A DNA stretch of 64,000 nt from Streptomyces sp. NBC_01335 (GCF_035953295.1 NZ_CP108370.1:3563001-3627000), one strand, 5' to 3'; positions 42,555 through 50,958 are shown, numbered from the stretch's first letter. Program-made: numbers and translations. Notes: generated by a model not told the origin, from the sequence alone.

Positions 42555-43471
42555 ATGTACTCCCCCGGGGACTTGATGTGGTCGAGCTGGTCCTTCACCA
42601 GGTCGGCGGCGATGGACATGTCCATCGGCTCCGTGCCCTCCACGGCGACGGTGATGAACAGCTCCCCCTCGTAGGCCACGCAGGTCACGCCGTCGAGCTT
42701 CGTGTCGCTCTTGGGGGCCCGGAAGCAGCGGGCCTCCTTGTGGTCCGCGATCTTCGGCCCCTTGCGGAAGACGCCCACCTCGTCCATGAGCCCGGTGTTG
42801 GAGACCCACAGGTCCTTGACGGCCCCGGTGTCCTTCATGCTCAGAATCCCGATGACGGCCTTCTGGCTGGAATCCATCGTCGCCGACACGTAGGACCGCT
42901 GGGCCATGCCCTGGATCTTCAGCCCGTCGACGCTCTTCTCGTAGGCGCGACGCTCCTTGCCCGCGAGGCCGGGTATCGACTTCTTGACGGCGGCCGCCGC
43001 CTCCTTGCCGCTGACCTCGTTGTCGTTGCTCAGCTTGCCGATGTCCGGGCCGATTTCCCAGGGCGCGGCCACCGGCAGGAGCAGCTTGCTGAGCGCGGTG
43101 TCGGAACGGCCCGTCCGGGCGGCTCTGCCCCGGTCGGTTCCGCCCTTCTGCAGCGCGAGCGAGTCCCTCGCTTCCTCTTTCGTCCAGAGGGTGGTGGGCG
43201 CCGTCCGGTCCGCCGAGTCGGCGGTGGTCCTGGTGTACGCGCCGGCGCCACCGATCACTCCGAGCACGAGGACGGCGGGCACCACGTACCGCGCGGCCTT
43301 CTTCACCCGGCCGGTACGCGCCGGGGCCACCGGAGTCGTCTCCGGGTCCGCTTCGGAAGCCGCCTCGGAAGCGGCTGCGGGAGCCGCTTCCGCGATCGCT
43401 TCGGGAGCCGCTTCCGGAGCTGGTTCCGCGATCACGTCCGGGGACACGGCTTCGTTCTTCTCGTCGGTCAC
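42551..43471 (-). CDS. Anchored extracytoplasmic protein, second gene of the operon
   Basis: The 306-residue protein has the same layout as its neighbours: an Ala/Glu/Pro-rich cytoplasmic tail of about 55 residues (AEAAPAAASEAASEADPE), a basic stretch, one membrane helix (YVVPAVLVLGVIGGAGAYT), and an outer domain with conserved-looking PWEIGPDIGKLSNDNEVSG and a Cys pair (RCFRAPK ... VTCVAYEG). Its ends overlap both neighbours by 4 nt (ATGA), so this is a tightly coupled three-gene operon. No characterised family is recognised. Confidence 0.75.
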   Translation of the reverse strand: MTDEKNEAVSPDVIAEPAPEAAPEAIAEAAPAAASEAASEADPETTPVAPARTGRVKKAARYVVPAVLVLGVIGGAGAYTRTTADSADRTAPTTLWTKEEARDSLALQKGGTDRGRAARTGRSDTALSKLLLPVAAPWEIGPDIGKLSNDNEVSGKEAAAAVKKSIPGLAGKERRAYEKSVDGLKIQGMAQRSYVSATMDSSQKAVIGILSMKDTGAVKDLWVSNTGLMDEVGVFRKGPKIADHKEARCFRAPKSDTKLDGVTCVAYEGELFITVAVEGTEPMDMSIAADLVKDQLDHIKSPGEYI

Positions 43472-44424
43472 AGCCGCTCCAACTGGCGCTCGGCCAGAGT
43501 CCGGATGGTCTTCTTGCTGATCGGCTTGATGTCGAAGACCACGACGTCCATCACGATGTCCCCGCGCACGGCGATGGCCCTTGCCTGGTACGTCGGCTCG
43601 TACCCCTCCTCGCGGTCGACGGGGTAGAGGAAGTAGCGGCCCTCGAGGCTGCCCTTGATGGGGTCGCCCTCGTTGCCGGCCCCGTCCTCGTACGGCAGGT
43701 ACTCCATCTGATCGTCGAAGTGGTCCTTGGCCCCGAGGGAGCTGCCGGAGCGGTACTGCACGAGATCGATCTTCGTCTCGCGGTCGCCCTCCAGCCAGGA
43801 CTGCCGCGCGATCCGCCGGACGTTCGCTCCGGCCAGCTCGCCGAAGATGTAGTCGGGGTTCTCGTACCAGGCGGAGAAGTCGGCCATGTCGATCCAGCCG
43901 CTGCCGAAGTAGTCGTCCTTCTTGGCGCCCCCGGGGGGGCTCACCACCATCTTGGTCAGGTCGCCGTCCGTCTTCACCTGGTGGTCCTCGGAGGCGGGCA
44001 GCGGGTCGGGGACCTTGCCGGCCGCGAGCGGCTTCGCCGGGTAGGCGATGTTCTTCTGCGCGAGCGTTCCCAGCGGGGTCGGGTCGCGGTCGGCCTGTAC
44101 GCCGTATCCCACGGCCCCGCCGACGACCACGCCGAGCACCGCGGCGGCCAGCCAGATCAGCGAGGTACGGCCGCGCGGACGGCGGCGGGCGGCGTCCGGG
44201 GCGGACTCGGGTGCCCCGGCGGGCTCGGGCTCGGCGGCCACGGCGGTCACGGCGGCCTCGGGCTCGGGCCCGGTGGTCACGGTGGCCGCGGGCTCGACGG
44301 CCGCAGGCTCGACGGCCACGGGCCCGGGAGCCGTGGCCGGGGTCGGATTCTCACCGGCGTCCGCGACGGGCGGCGCGTCCGGCGACTCGACCGCGTCGCC
44401 GGAATTGGTGTCTTTCGGTTCCAA
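43468..44424 (-). CDS. Anchored extracytoplasmic protein, first gene of the operon
   Basis: The start is placed at TTG 44424, which has GGGGGGA at the right spacing (leader reads LEPKDTNSGDAVESPDAP); an upstream in-frame ATG (44463) lacks a ribosome binding site. The 318-residue product has a Pro/Glu/Ala-rich N-terminus, an RRRPRGRTSL stop-transfer signal, a membrane helix (IWLAAAVLGVVVGGAVGYG), and an outer domain with FGSGWIDMADFSAWYENPDY and YLPYEDGAGN. It is the first gene of the operon; the upstream DsrE-like gene is divergent. Function unknown. Confidence 0.7.
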   Translation of the reverse strand: MEPKDTNSGDAVESPDAPPVADAGENPTPATAPGPVAVEPAAVEPAATVTTGPEPEAAVTAVAAEPEPAGAPESAPDAARRRPRGRTSLIWLAAAVLGVVVGGAVGYGVQADRDPTPLGTLAQKNIAYPAKPLAAGKVPDPLPASEDHQVKTDGDLTKMVVSPPGGAKKDDYFGSGWIDMADFSAWYENPDYIFGELAGANVRRIARQSWLEGDRETKIDLVQYRSGSSLGAKDHFDDQMEYLPYEDGAGNEGDPIKGSLEGRYFLYPVDREEGYEPTYQARAIAVRGDIVMDVVVFDIKPISKKTIRTLAERQLERL

Positions 44425-44532
44425 AAGGGTCCCCCCATAAGAGACCTGAAGCGCCGGTTCCAATCACCTGCGCACACAACTGACCCACAGGTCACAGAAG
44501 AGGTTGCACGGCCGCCGGTTACAGTTCGGCAT

Positions 44533-44895
44533 ATGCCGAAGAAGCTCGTGATCAAGGTGACCGCAGGGGCCGACTCCGCCGAGCGGTGCTCGCAGGCGTT
44601 CACGGTGGCGGCGGTCGCCGTCGCCAGCGGGGTGGAGGTCTCCCTCTGGCTGACCGGGGAGTCCGCCTGGTTCGCCCTGCCCGGCCGCGCCGCCGACTTC
44701 GAACTCCCGCACGCCGCACCGCTGCCCGACCTCATCGAGTCGATCATGGCGGGCGGGCGGATCACCCTCTGCACCCAGTGCGCGGCACGGCGGGACATCA
44801 CGGAGCGCGACGTCCTGGAGGGCGTACGGATCGCGGGGGCGCAGGTCTTCGTCCAGGAGGCGATGGCGGACGGCACGCAGGCGCTGGTCTACTGA
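44533..44895 (+). CDS. DsrE-family protein
   Basis: The 120-residue alpha/beta protein begins MPKKLVIKVTAGADSAERCS and contains VSLWLTGESAWFALPG, GGRITLCTQCAARRDITERD and VQEAMADGTQALVY. This pattern fits the DsrE/DsrF-like sulfur-carrier fold, and the CxxC (LCTQC) is in the usual place. It is encoded divergently from the anchored-protein operon with a 108-bp gap. A sulfur-relay role is consistent with the nearby sulfurtransferase, but the partner is unknown. Confidence 0.8.
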   Translation: MPKKLVIKVTAGADSAERCSQAFTVAAVAVASGVEVSLWLTGESAWFALPGRAADFELPHAAPLPDLIESIMAGGRITLCTQCAARRDITERDVLEGVRIAGAQVFVQEAMADGTQALVY

Positions 44896-44919
44896 CGGGT
44901 CGTCACGCGTCGTGCGGCC

Positions 44920-45192
44920 TCAACGGTCGTGCTTGTGCCGCTTCCTGCCGTCCAGCTCGTCCCACCACTCGTCGGACTTCGGGTCTCCGGAGGGATGCTC
45001 GTCCCACCAACGGTCCTCGGGTCCACGACGGTTGGCGACCATCGCCGCGATCGGCGGGATGACCATGGCGACCACGCACATGCCCACGGCGACCGGCACG
45101 GACCAGAGGCGCACGAAGGCCCAGGCGGACACGAAGAGGACGACGCATCCGCCCATCAGCAGGAAATAGCCACGACGGCGCCGGGCGTACAT
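44920..45192 (-). CDS. DUF3099 family membrane protein
   Basis: The 90-residue protein has two adjacent hydrophobic helices (YFLLMGGCVVLFVSAWAF and VPVAVGMCVVAMVIPPIAAM) and a hydrophilic tail with two WWDE motifs (EDRWWDEHP and DEWWDELDG). It fits the actinobacterial DUF3099 family. The basic MYARRRRG start is typical. It is an integral membrane protein of unknown function. The C-terminus points toward the convergent DsrE gene with only 24 bp between the stop codons. Confidence 0.85.
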   Translation of the reverse strand: MYARRRRGYFLLMGGCVVLFVSAWAFVRLWSVPVAVGMCVVAMVIPPIAAMVANRRGPEDRWWDEHPSGDPKSDEWWDELDGRKRHKHDR

Positions 45193-45369
45193 ACCTCCAG
45201 GGTAGGCCCGCGGTCGCCGATCGGCGCCGATCGCCGCCCGGGCAGCACGAAGGGCCGCACCCCCTTTCCGTCACGGGCGTCCAACCCCCGGGGTACGGCC
45301 CTTCGGCCCTGCCTCATCGGTGCGGTGCCGACTCACGCCGGTGCCGCACCGATCAGCGGCTCACGTCGT

Positions 45370-45657
45370 TCAGACGGCGATGGCCACCTCGGAGAGGCCA
45401 CCGGTCTGCGCGACGACGGTGCGGTCGGCGCTGCCGCCCGGAACCAGCGCGCGGACCGTCCAGGTCCCCTCGGCCGCGTAGAAACGGAACTGCCCGGTCG
45501 CCGAGGTCGGGACCTCGGCGGTGAACTCGCCGGTCGAGTCCAGCAGGCGGACGTAACCGGTGACGGGCTCGCCGTCGCGGGTCACGCTGCCCTGGATCGT
45601 CGTCTCGCCGGGCTTGATGGTCGAAGCGTCGGGGCCGCCGGCCTTTGCTCCACACAT
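45370..45657 (-). CDS. DUF1416 family protein, coupled to the sulfurtransferase
   Basis: The 95-residue beta-sandwich protein, MCGAKAGGPDASTIKPGET, continues with a transthyretin-like sequence (GEPVTGYVRLLDSTGEFTAE, FYAAEGTWTVRALVPGG). It matches DUF1416, found next to thiosulfate sulfurtransferase in actinobacteria. The short gap (35 nt) after the sulfurtransferase gene and shared direction indicate one transcript, likely controlled by the upstream Cys-containing leader peptide. The conserved second-residue Cys may be a sulfur acceptor; function is not established. Confidence 0.88.
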   Translation of the reverse strand: MCGAKAGGPDASTIKPGETTIQGSVTRDGEPVTGYVRLLDSTGEFTAEVPTSATGQFRFYAAEGTWTVRALVPGGSADRTVVAQTGGLSEVAIAV

Positions 45658-45692
45658 GGTGTTCAGTCCTTCTGGGTCGGGGGTCCTGCGAA

Positions 45693-46532
45693 TTACTTGT
45701 TGGCGCCGAGCTCGATCGGCACGCCCACGAGGGAGCCGTACTCGGTCCACGAGCCGTCGTAGTTCTTGACGTTCTCCTGGCCGAGCAGCTCGTGCAGGAC
45801 GAACCAGGTCAGCGCGGAGCGCTCGCCGATGCGGCAGTACGCGATGGTGTCCTTCGACAGGTCGACCTGCTCGTCCTCGTAGAGGGCCTTGAGCTCGTCG
45901 TCCGACTTGAAGGTGCCGTCGTCGTTGGCGTTCTTCGACCACGGGATGTTGCGGGCGCCGGGCACGTGGCCGGGGCGCTGCGACTGCTCCTGCGGGAGGT
46001 GCGCCGGGGCGAGCAGCTTGCCGCTGAACTCGTCGGGGGAGCGCACGTCGACCAGGTTCAGCGTGCCGATGGCCGCCACGACGTCGTCGCGGTAGGCGCG
46101 GATCGACTCGTCCTGGGCCTTGGCCTTGTACGCGGTGGCCGGGCGCGCCGGGACTGCGTCGGTCAGGTCGCGGGAGTCGAGCTCCCACTTCTTGCGGCCG
46201 CCGTCGAGGAGCTTGACGTTCTCGTGGCCGTAGAGCTTGAAGTACCAGTACGCGTAGGAGGCGAACCAGTTGTTGTTGCCGCCGTAGAGGACCACCAGCG
46301 TGTCGTTGGCGATGCCCTTCTCCGACAGGAGCTTCTCGAAGCCGGCCTGGTCGACGAAGTCACGGCGGACCGGGTCCTGGAGGTCCTTCGTCCAGTCGAT
46401 CCGGATGGCGTTCTTGATGTGGTTCTTCTCGTACGCCGAGGTGTCCTCGTCGACCTCGACGATGGCGACCTGCGGGTCGTCGATGTGGGCCTCGACCCAG
46501 TCTGCATCGACCAGTACGTCGCTGCGGCTCAT
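45693..46532 (-). CDS. sseA: Thiosulfate sulfurtransferase (rhodanese)
   Basis: The 279-residue tandem-rhodanese protein has an N-terminal inactive domain (about 5-135, VYDGGRKKWEL boundary) and an active C-terminal domain with the persulfide cysteine in YCRIGERSALTWFVLHE. Other family motifs are LVDVRSPDEFSGK, GHVPGARNIPWSKN and LYGGNNNWFASYAYW. It transfers the sulfane sulfur of thiosulfate to acceptors such as cyanide or thiols. MSRSDVLVDADW is the canonical start. It is the first structural gene of an operon with DUF1416, preceded by a leader peptide (46696-46776). Confidence 0.93.
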   Translation of the reverse strand: MSRSDVLVDADWVEAHIDDPQVAIVEVDEDTSAYEKNHIKNAIRIDWTKDLQDPVRRDFVDQAGFEKLLSEKGIANDTLVVLYGGNNNWFASYAYWYFKLYGHENVKLLDGGRKKWELDSRDLTDAVPARPATAYKAKAQDESIRAYRDDVVAAIGTLNLVDVRSPDEFSGKLLAPAHLPQEQSQRPGHVPGARNIPWSKNANDDGTFKSDDELKALYEDEQVDLSKDTIAYCRIGERSALTWFVLHELLGQENVKNYDGSWTEYGSLVGVPIELGANK

Positions 46533-46695
46533 GCTGTTCTCCTCCGGGGCAGTCTGCGGCGGTGTCATACGGAGTGAAGAGTGCTGCGGATGCACGCGGA
46601 CGCCGGGCGTGGGCGTGCACCGGGGGCACGGGCCGGCCCCGACGGTTCAACGGTCGAGGGGCCGGACGGAAGCGGGACGGGACGGAACGTCCTGC

Positions 46696-46776
46696 TCAGA
46701 AGGTGCGACAGAGCATGGCGGCGACGCGGCACAGGTCTACTGCCCGCCGCTTCGTGAGGTCCGCCTGTCGTTTCAT
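46696..46776 (-). CDS. Cys-containing leader peptide of the sulfurtransferase operon
   Basis: The 26-codon frame reads MKRQADLTKRRAVDLCRVAA followed by MLCRTF and a stop codon. It matches the small actinobacterial leader-peptide family placed upstream of sulfur-metabolism operons, in which a basic block is followed by VDLCRVxxxLCR. It lies 163 nt upstream of the sulfurtransferase start on the same strand. Two Cys codons near the end would let ribosome stalling report cysteine supply (attenuation), as described for related leader ORFs. No translated product is proven. Confidence 0.75.
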   Translation of the reverse strand: MKRQADLTKRRAVDLCRVAAMLCRTF

Positions 46777-46990
46777 GTGTCCGATCGTAGGGAGCCGGAG
46801 GCGGGGATGTCACCGGCATGTCGGATGATGAGACAGGATCGTCCGCGATACGAGACGGGGAAGTCGAATCGGCCGCCCGATCTGCGTCCGGCGGAGCCGG
46901 GGCGGCGCCGCATCTGCGGTACGGACACCCGCGTCTCACCATCCGGTCACATGCCCGCTCGACCGCCCCGCACACCCACGCCGGGCCCCG

Positions 46991-47044
46991 GCCCCGCACT
47001 CCCTGCCCCGCGCTCCCTGCCCCGCGCTCCCTGCCCCGTACTCC
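46991..47044. repeat. Tandem 14-bp repeat, about 3.8 copies
   Basis: Units of GCCCCGCnCTCCCT run head to tail (46991-47004, 47005-47018, 47019-47032, 47033-47044). The array is intergenic, in the 319-bp gap between the leader peptide and the DUF2993 gene. No other signal was recognised in this gap. Confidence 0.85.
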
Positions 47045-47095
47045 AGGCTCCGTACCCCGTCACCGGGCCCTCGCCCCGGGAGAGGCTCGCGGGCG

Positions 47096-47785
47096 TCAGC
47101 CGGCGAGGGCGATGTCGGTGGCCTCCACGGAGATCTCCAGGCCCTCGGGGAGCGCCTCGATCTTCTTCAGCACGACACCGTTGGGCAGCCCGCCGACGCT
47201 CCGCTCGAAGTCGGTGCGGGAGCGCACCAGCTGCTCCAGGCCGGGGACGTCCTCACCCGGCACCGCGTCCGCGCGGACCCGGACGGTGCGCCCGTCGACC
47301 AGCGTGACCGAGGAGAGGACGCTGCGGGTGAGGTCCTCGCCGCCCACCTGCACGGTGCCGGTGACCTTCACCTTGCCGTTGTCGCCGTACTGCACGGTGA
47401 CGCCGTCCTCGGCGGCGTCGGTCAGGTCGGCGTAGCTGACCAGCGCGGTGCCCTGGACCAGACCGGCCCGGGCGCTGGTGTACCCCTCGCCGATGGCGAC
47501 CCGGTCGAGCTCGGCCCGCAGCTCGCTGATCCGGATGGTGTCGCCGTTGGTACCGGCCTCGATGCCCTTGAGCGTGATGTCGACCTGGTCGAGGTCCCGG
47601 CCCGCGATCTGGGTGAGGAAGGGGAAGCCGTGGATGGAGACGTCGGTGGAGGCGGCCGTGGCACCGGTGAACTTGACCCGGTCCGCCGCCTCGCTCTCGG
47701 CGAAGTGGACGGCGAGCCGGTCGACGGCCACGAACAGGCCCCCCAGCACCACCACGACGATCAGCAGTATTCGCAGTGCGCGCAT
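47096..47785 (-). CDS. DUF2993 / LmeA-type phospholipid-binding protein
   Basis: The 229-residue protein has a signal-anchor (MRALRILLIVVVVLGGLFVAVD) and an outer domain with VSIHGFPFLTQIAGRDLDQV, typical of DUF2993 (LmeA family). In mycobacteria LmeA binds phosphatidylinositol and supports mannan elongation. Other segments are DITLKGIEAG and VTGTVQVGGEDLTRSVLSS. It is probably periplasmic-side, anchored by its uncleaved N-terminus. The sulfurtransferase leader is upstream at 46776 on the same strand, more than 300 nt downstream of this gene, so the two are separate transcripts. Confidence 0.88.
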   Translation of the reverse strand: MRALRILLIVVVVLGGLFVAVDRLAVHFAESEAADRVKFTGATAASTDVSIHGFPFLTQIAGRDLDQVDITLKGIEAGTNGDTIRISELRAELDRVAIGEGYTSARAGLVQGTALVSYADLTDAAEDGVTVQYGDNGKVKVTGTVQVGGEDLTRSVLSSVTLVDGRTVRVRADAVPGEDVPGLEQLVRSRTDFERSVGGLPNGVVLKKIEALPEGLEISVEATDIALAG

Positions 47786-47958
47786 GCCTGTTCTTCTCCC
47801 ACTCTCGTCCGACGGAATCCGGGCTTCCCGCAGGCCTGGTACGGCCACGGAAAGCCCGGAGTGAGCGACGAAGCGGGGGACCCGGTCGGTTCCCGCCGGT
47901 GCCCGGAAAGATCAGCCGCTTGTCAGCACGCCCATCGGCGCTGTCCTCGGCGCGCTCG

Positions 47959-49617
47959 TCAGCCGATCATGCGGCCGACGAGGTAGACGGCCGGCGCCGC
48001 GGCGGTCAGCGGCAGCGCCACACCGGCCGTCATGTGGACGAACCGGGACGGGTAGTCGTAGCTGGCCGCCCGGAGGCCGACGAGCGCGCACACGCCCGCC
48101 GCGAGCCCGGACAGCGCCGCGCCCCCCAGCCCGAGTCCGACCAGGCCGCCGCCCACCGCACCCACGACGGTGGCGGCGACCAGCGACGCGACCACGGAGG
48201 CCGCTCCGGGCAGCGGCACCGCGCGCACGAGCGCGGCGACGGCGACGGCGATCGCGCCCGCCACCACCACGTCCGGATCCGCCGCGAGGTACCCGCCCGC
48301 CAGCACGGCCAGGGCCGCCGACACGACGGTGGCCATCAGCCCCTGCATCCGCTCGTCGGCTCCCGCGTGGCTCCGCAGCTGGAGGACGAGGGTGAGCAGC
48401 ACCCACACGCCGAGCGTGCCGAGCAGGGCCGCCGGGCCGTGCTCGCGGCCGGCGGCGAGCAGCGCGATGTCCGCGACGAACCCGCCGAGGAAGGCGAGCG
48501 CGATGCCCTGCCGGGCCGGCCACATGCCGTTGAGCCGGAACCACCCGGCCGCCGTCACGGCCTGGAGCAGCACCAGCGGTACGGCCAGCGCGTACGAGCC
48601 GATCCCGGCGCCGAGCGCCAGCAGCAGGCCGAGTACGGCGGTCAGCGCGGCGGGCTGCATGCCCGGCGCGATGATCGGCGACCGGCCCTCGGCGCGGGCG
48701 CGCTGGGCATCGGTGATCCGGGCGTTGCCGACCGTGGTGGGAGCGCTGTAACCGTCCGCACCGGGCTGCGCCGGGGCGGGAGCGGCCGTGGCCGCCGCCG
48801 GTACGGGCGCCGGGGCCACCGGTGCGCTCACCGGGGCCACCGGGACCTCGGGCGGCAGCGGGTGGGAACCCGACGCCCCGACGACCGGCGGCAGAAAGGC
48901 GGTCTCCGCCGCGTCGGGCACGACCTGCTGCGGCTGCTGCCCGTACGCCTGCTGCGGCTGCGCTGCCTGCTGCCCGTACGGCGACTGCGGCTGCGCGGCC
49001 TGCGGCGGCTGCTGCCCGTACGGCGACTGCGCCTGGCCGTACGCCTGCTGCTGCCCGTACGGCGACTGCGCCTGGCCGTACGCCTGCTGCTGCCCGTACG
49101 GCTGCTGGGTCTGGGGCTGCTGCTGGGGCTGTCCGTACGGCTGCTGGGGCTGCGCGGCCTGCTGTCCGTACGGCTGCTGGGGCTGCGCGGCCTGCTGTCC
49201 GTACGGCTGCTGGGCCTGCTGCTGCTCGTACGGGCTCGGCGGGTACTCCGCCGCGTGCGCGCGGGCCTGCTGCGGCTGCCCGTAGCCCTGCGGCTGCCCC
49301 GGCTGCCCGTGGCCCGGCTGCTGGAACTGCTGCTGCGGCTGGACCGTGGGCTGGTACTGGGTGTCCCAGGTCTGCCCCTGCCAGGTCTGCGCGGCACCGG
49401 TGTCCTCGGCGGCGCCGTAGGCGGGAGCCTGCCCCGGAGCCTGCTGCCCGTACCCCCCGTGACCCTGCTCCCCGTACGCCGGTGCGGCGGCGGGGGTGCC
49501 GGGGTACGGCTGGTCCGGGTAGGCGTGCTCGGGGTACGCCTCACCGCCGCCGTACGCGTACGGCTCCTGGTCCTGCGGCCGGGGGCCGCTCTGGTCCCTG
49601 TTCTGTGCGCTGCTCAT
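47959..49617 (-). CDS. Gln/Tyr-repeat protein with polytopic membrane domain
   Basis: The 552-residue protein has two halves. Residues 1-230 are low complexity, built from YGQQ, PQQPYGQQAAQ and AYGQAQSP repeats with Ala/Pro linkers, resembling prion-like or phase-separating segments. The C-terminal half has about ten membrane helices (PAALTAVLGLLLALGAGIGS, and later GGYLAADPDVVVAGAIAVAV and VVGAVGGGLVGLGLGG). ATG 49617 begins MSSAQNRDQSGPRPQDQEPY. No transporter or enzyme motif is recognised. The MoaD-like gene ends 10 nt upstream on the same strand, so both may share a transcript. Confidence 0.75.
   Translation of the reverse strand: MSSAQNRDQSGPRPQDQEPYAYGGGEAYPEHAYPDQPYPGTPAAAPAYGEQGHGGYGQQAPGQAPAYGAAEDTGAAQTWQGQTWDTQYQPTVQPQQQFQQPGHGQPGQPQGYGQPQQARAHAAEYPPSPYEQQQAQQPYGQQAAQPQQPYGQQAAQPQQPYGQPQQQPQTQQPYGQQQAYGQAQSPYGQQQAYGQAQSPYGQQPPQAAQPQSPYGQQAAQPQQAYGQQPQQVVPDAAETAFLPPVVGASGSHPLPPEVPVAPVSAPVAPAPVPAAATAAPAPAQPGADGYSAPTTVGNARITDAQRARAEGRSPIIAPGMQPAALTAVLGLLLALGAGIGSYALAVPLVLLQAVTAAGWFRLNGMWPARQGIALAFLGGFVADIALLAAGREHGPAALLGTLGVWVLLTLVLQLRSHAGADERMQGLMATVVSAALAVLAGGYLAADPDVVVAGAIAVAVAALVRAVPLPGAASVVASLVAATVVGAVGGGLVGLGLGGAALSGLAAGVCALVGLRAASYDYPSRFVHMTAGVALPLTAAAPAVYLVGRMIG
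48930..49230. repeat. Gln-rich coding repeat (CTGCTGnnCCGTACGGC units)
   Basis: On the plus strand this stretch repeats CTGCCCGTACGGC and GCCTGCTGCTGC units about ten times; on the minus strand these encode PYGQQ and AYGQQ repeats. Two near-exact 39-bp copies encode QSPYGQQQAYGQA (about 49030 and 49069). Confidence 0.8.
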
Positions 49618-49627
49618 CGTCTCCGGT

Positions 49628-49882
49628 TCACCCTCCTGCGAACGGCGGGAGCACCTCGACCGTGCCGCCCTCGGCAAGGCGTACCGTCTCATGCCGCCGT
49701 GTCCCGACCGGATCGCCGTCGACCAGGAACGAGCACCTCGTCAGCACACGCACCAGCTCTCCGGGGTGACGTCTCCGCGCGGCGTCCAGCGCCTCGGCCA
49801 GTGTCGTCGCCGCGTACGGCTCCTCGGCCGTGCCCGCGGCGGCCTTGGCCGCGGCCCAGTAGCGGATCGTGCCCGCCGCCAT
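49628..49882 (-). CDS. MoaD/ThiS-family sulfur carrier protein
   Basis: The 84-residue ubiquitin-fold protein begins MAAGTIRYWAAAKAAAGTAE and ends GGTVEVLPPFAGG. The C-terminal Gly-Gly is the residue pair adenylated and thiocarboxylated in MoaD and ThiS carriers, and the P-P-F-x-G-G ending is typical of the MoaD branch. It could serve molybdopterin or another sulfur-insertion pathway. It is upstream of the membrane protein gene and downstream of the hydrolase gene on the same strand. The cognate activating enzyme is not in the window. Confidence 0.88.
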   Translation of the reverse strand: MAAGTIRYWAAAKAAAGTAEEPYAATTLAEALDAARRRHPGELVRVLTRCSFLVDGDPVGTRRHETVRLAEGGTVEVLPPFAGG

Positions 49883-50003
49883 GGCGGCACCCCTTTCGTC
49901 GTCCGTCCGTCGTCCTGTCCCACACGCCACACACGTCGCACGAGCCACATGCGTCACGCGGAACCACACGCCCGGTCGTTCCGTGCGCGCTGTCCATGAT
50001 GGG

Positions 50004-50888
50004 TCACGCGCCGACGGCCCAGTCGGCCATCCGGCCCAGCAGCGCCTCGTCCGCCGCGTTCTCGGCGTGTCCCATGCCCCGCTCCAGCCAGAGTTCGGCG
50101 GCGCCCTCGGCCGCCGCACCGGCCAGCATCCGGGGGTGGTCCAGCGGGAAGTACGGGTCACGGTCGCCGTGCACCACCAGGAGCGGGGCGGGGGCGATCA
50201 GCGGGACCGCCGCCACCGGGGAGAGCGGCACCGGGTCCCAGTCCCGGTCGTGGATGCGGGTGCCGAGCCCGTACCGGCCGACCAGCCGCCCGGTGGGGCG
50301 GGTGACCACCCAGTGCAGCCGTCGCATCGACGCGGTGCCCCGGTAGTACCAGCGGGCCGGGGAGCTGACGGAGATCACCGCGTCGACGTGTGCGGGGCCG
50401 GCGGATTTCGCCACCCCCCGAACGGCCCCCTCATTGCCTACGGATTCCTTCGTATACAGAGCGGCCTGCCGGAGCACCACGGAACCACCCATGGAGAACC
50501 CGACCGTAACGATTCTGCGGTGTCCCAGGGACCTCGCCCAGGCCACCGCGGCGGCCAGGTCGAGGACCTCACGATCCCCCACGGTGGACTTTCCGCCGGA
50601 CTTTCCGTGCCCCCTGAAAGAGAAGGTCACGACCGCCGCACGCTGCAGGAACACCCTCGCGGCACGCCGGACCGCGGGCCGGTCGAGCGAGCCGGTGAAC
50701 CCGTGCGCGACCACGATCGCCGGCTGCTCCGCGACCCCTCCCGCACCCTGTCCGGAACCTGCCGTACACGGCTCGTACACCGCCTCCACAGGGACGCCGT
50801 CATCGGTGAGCAATGTGGCGTACTGCGGGGTTCGCGTGATCAAGGGAACAGAAGAACTCACGAATCGACCCTCGGAGAGTGAACTCAT
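50004..50888 (-). CDS. Alpha/beta hydrolase
   Basis: The 294-residue alpha/beta hydrolase has nucleophile elbow GFSMGGSVVLRQA, preceded by VVAHGFTGSLDRP (oxyanion region) and FSFRGHGKSGG. Late acidic residue and histidine are in VVHGDRDPYFPLDHP and RGMGHAENAA. This is the lysophospholipase / serine-aminopeptidase-like branch. Substrate unknown. The gene is upstream of the MoaD gene and divergent from glnR, whose control region it shares. ATG 50888 is used. Confidence 0.85.
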   Translation of the reverse strand: MSSLSEGRFVSSSVPLITRTPQYATLLTDDGVPVEAVYEPCTAGSGQGAGGVAEQPAIVVAHGFTGSLDRPAVRRAARVFLQRAAVVTFSFRGHGKSGGKSTVGDREVLDLAAAVAWARSLGHRRIVTVGFSMGGSVVLRQAALYTKESVGNEGAVRGVAKSAGPAHVDAVISVSSPARWYYRGTASMRRLHWVVTRPTGRLVGRYGLGTRIHDRDWDPVPLSPVAAVPLIAPAPLLVVHGDRDPYFPLDHPRMLAGAAAEGAAELWLERGMGHAENAADEALLGRMADWAVGA

Positions 50889-50909
50889 GTGGGCTATTCT
50901 GCTGCGAAG

Positions 50910-50939
50910 AGGATCCGGGCAGAGAAGCCCCCGGATCCT
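50910..50939 (+). terminator. Hairpin with T-tract between hydrolase and glnR
   Basis: AGGATCCGGG (50910-50919) and CCCGGATCCT (50930-50939) form a 10-bp stem followed directly by TTTTG on the plus strand. No gene on the plus strand ends before it; it could be an attenuator or the end of an unannotated transcript. Confidence 0.5.
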
Positions 50940-50958
50940 TTTGTGCTTTCCGCGCGTT

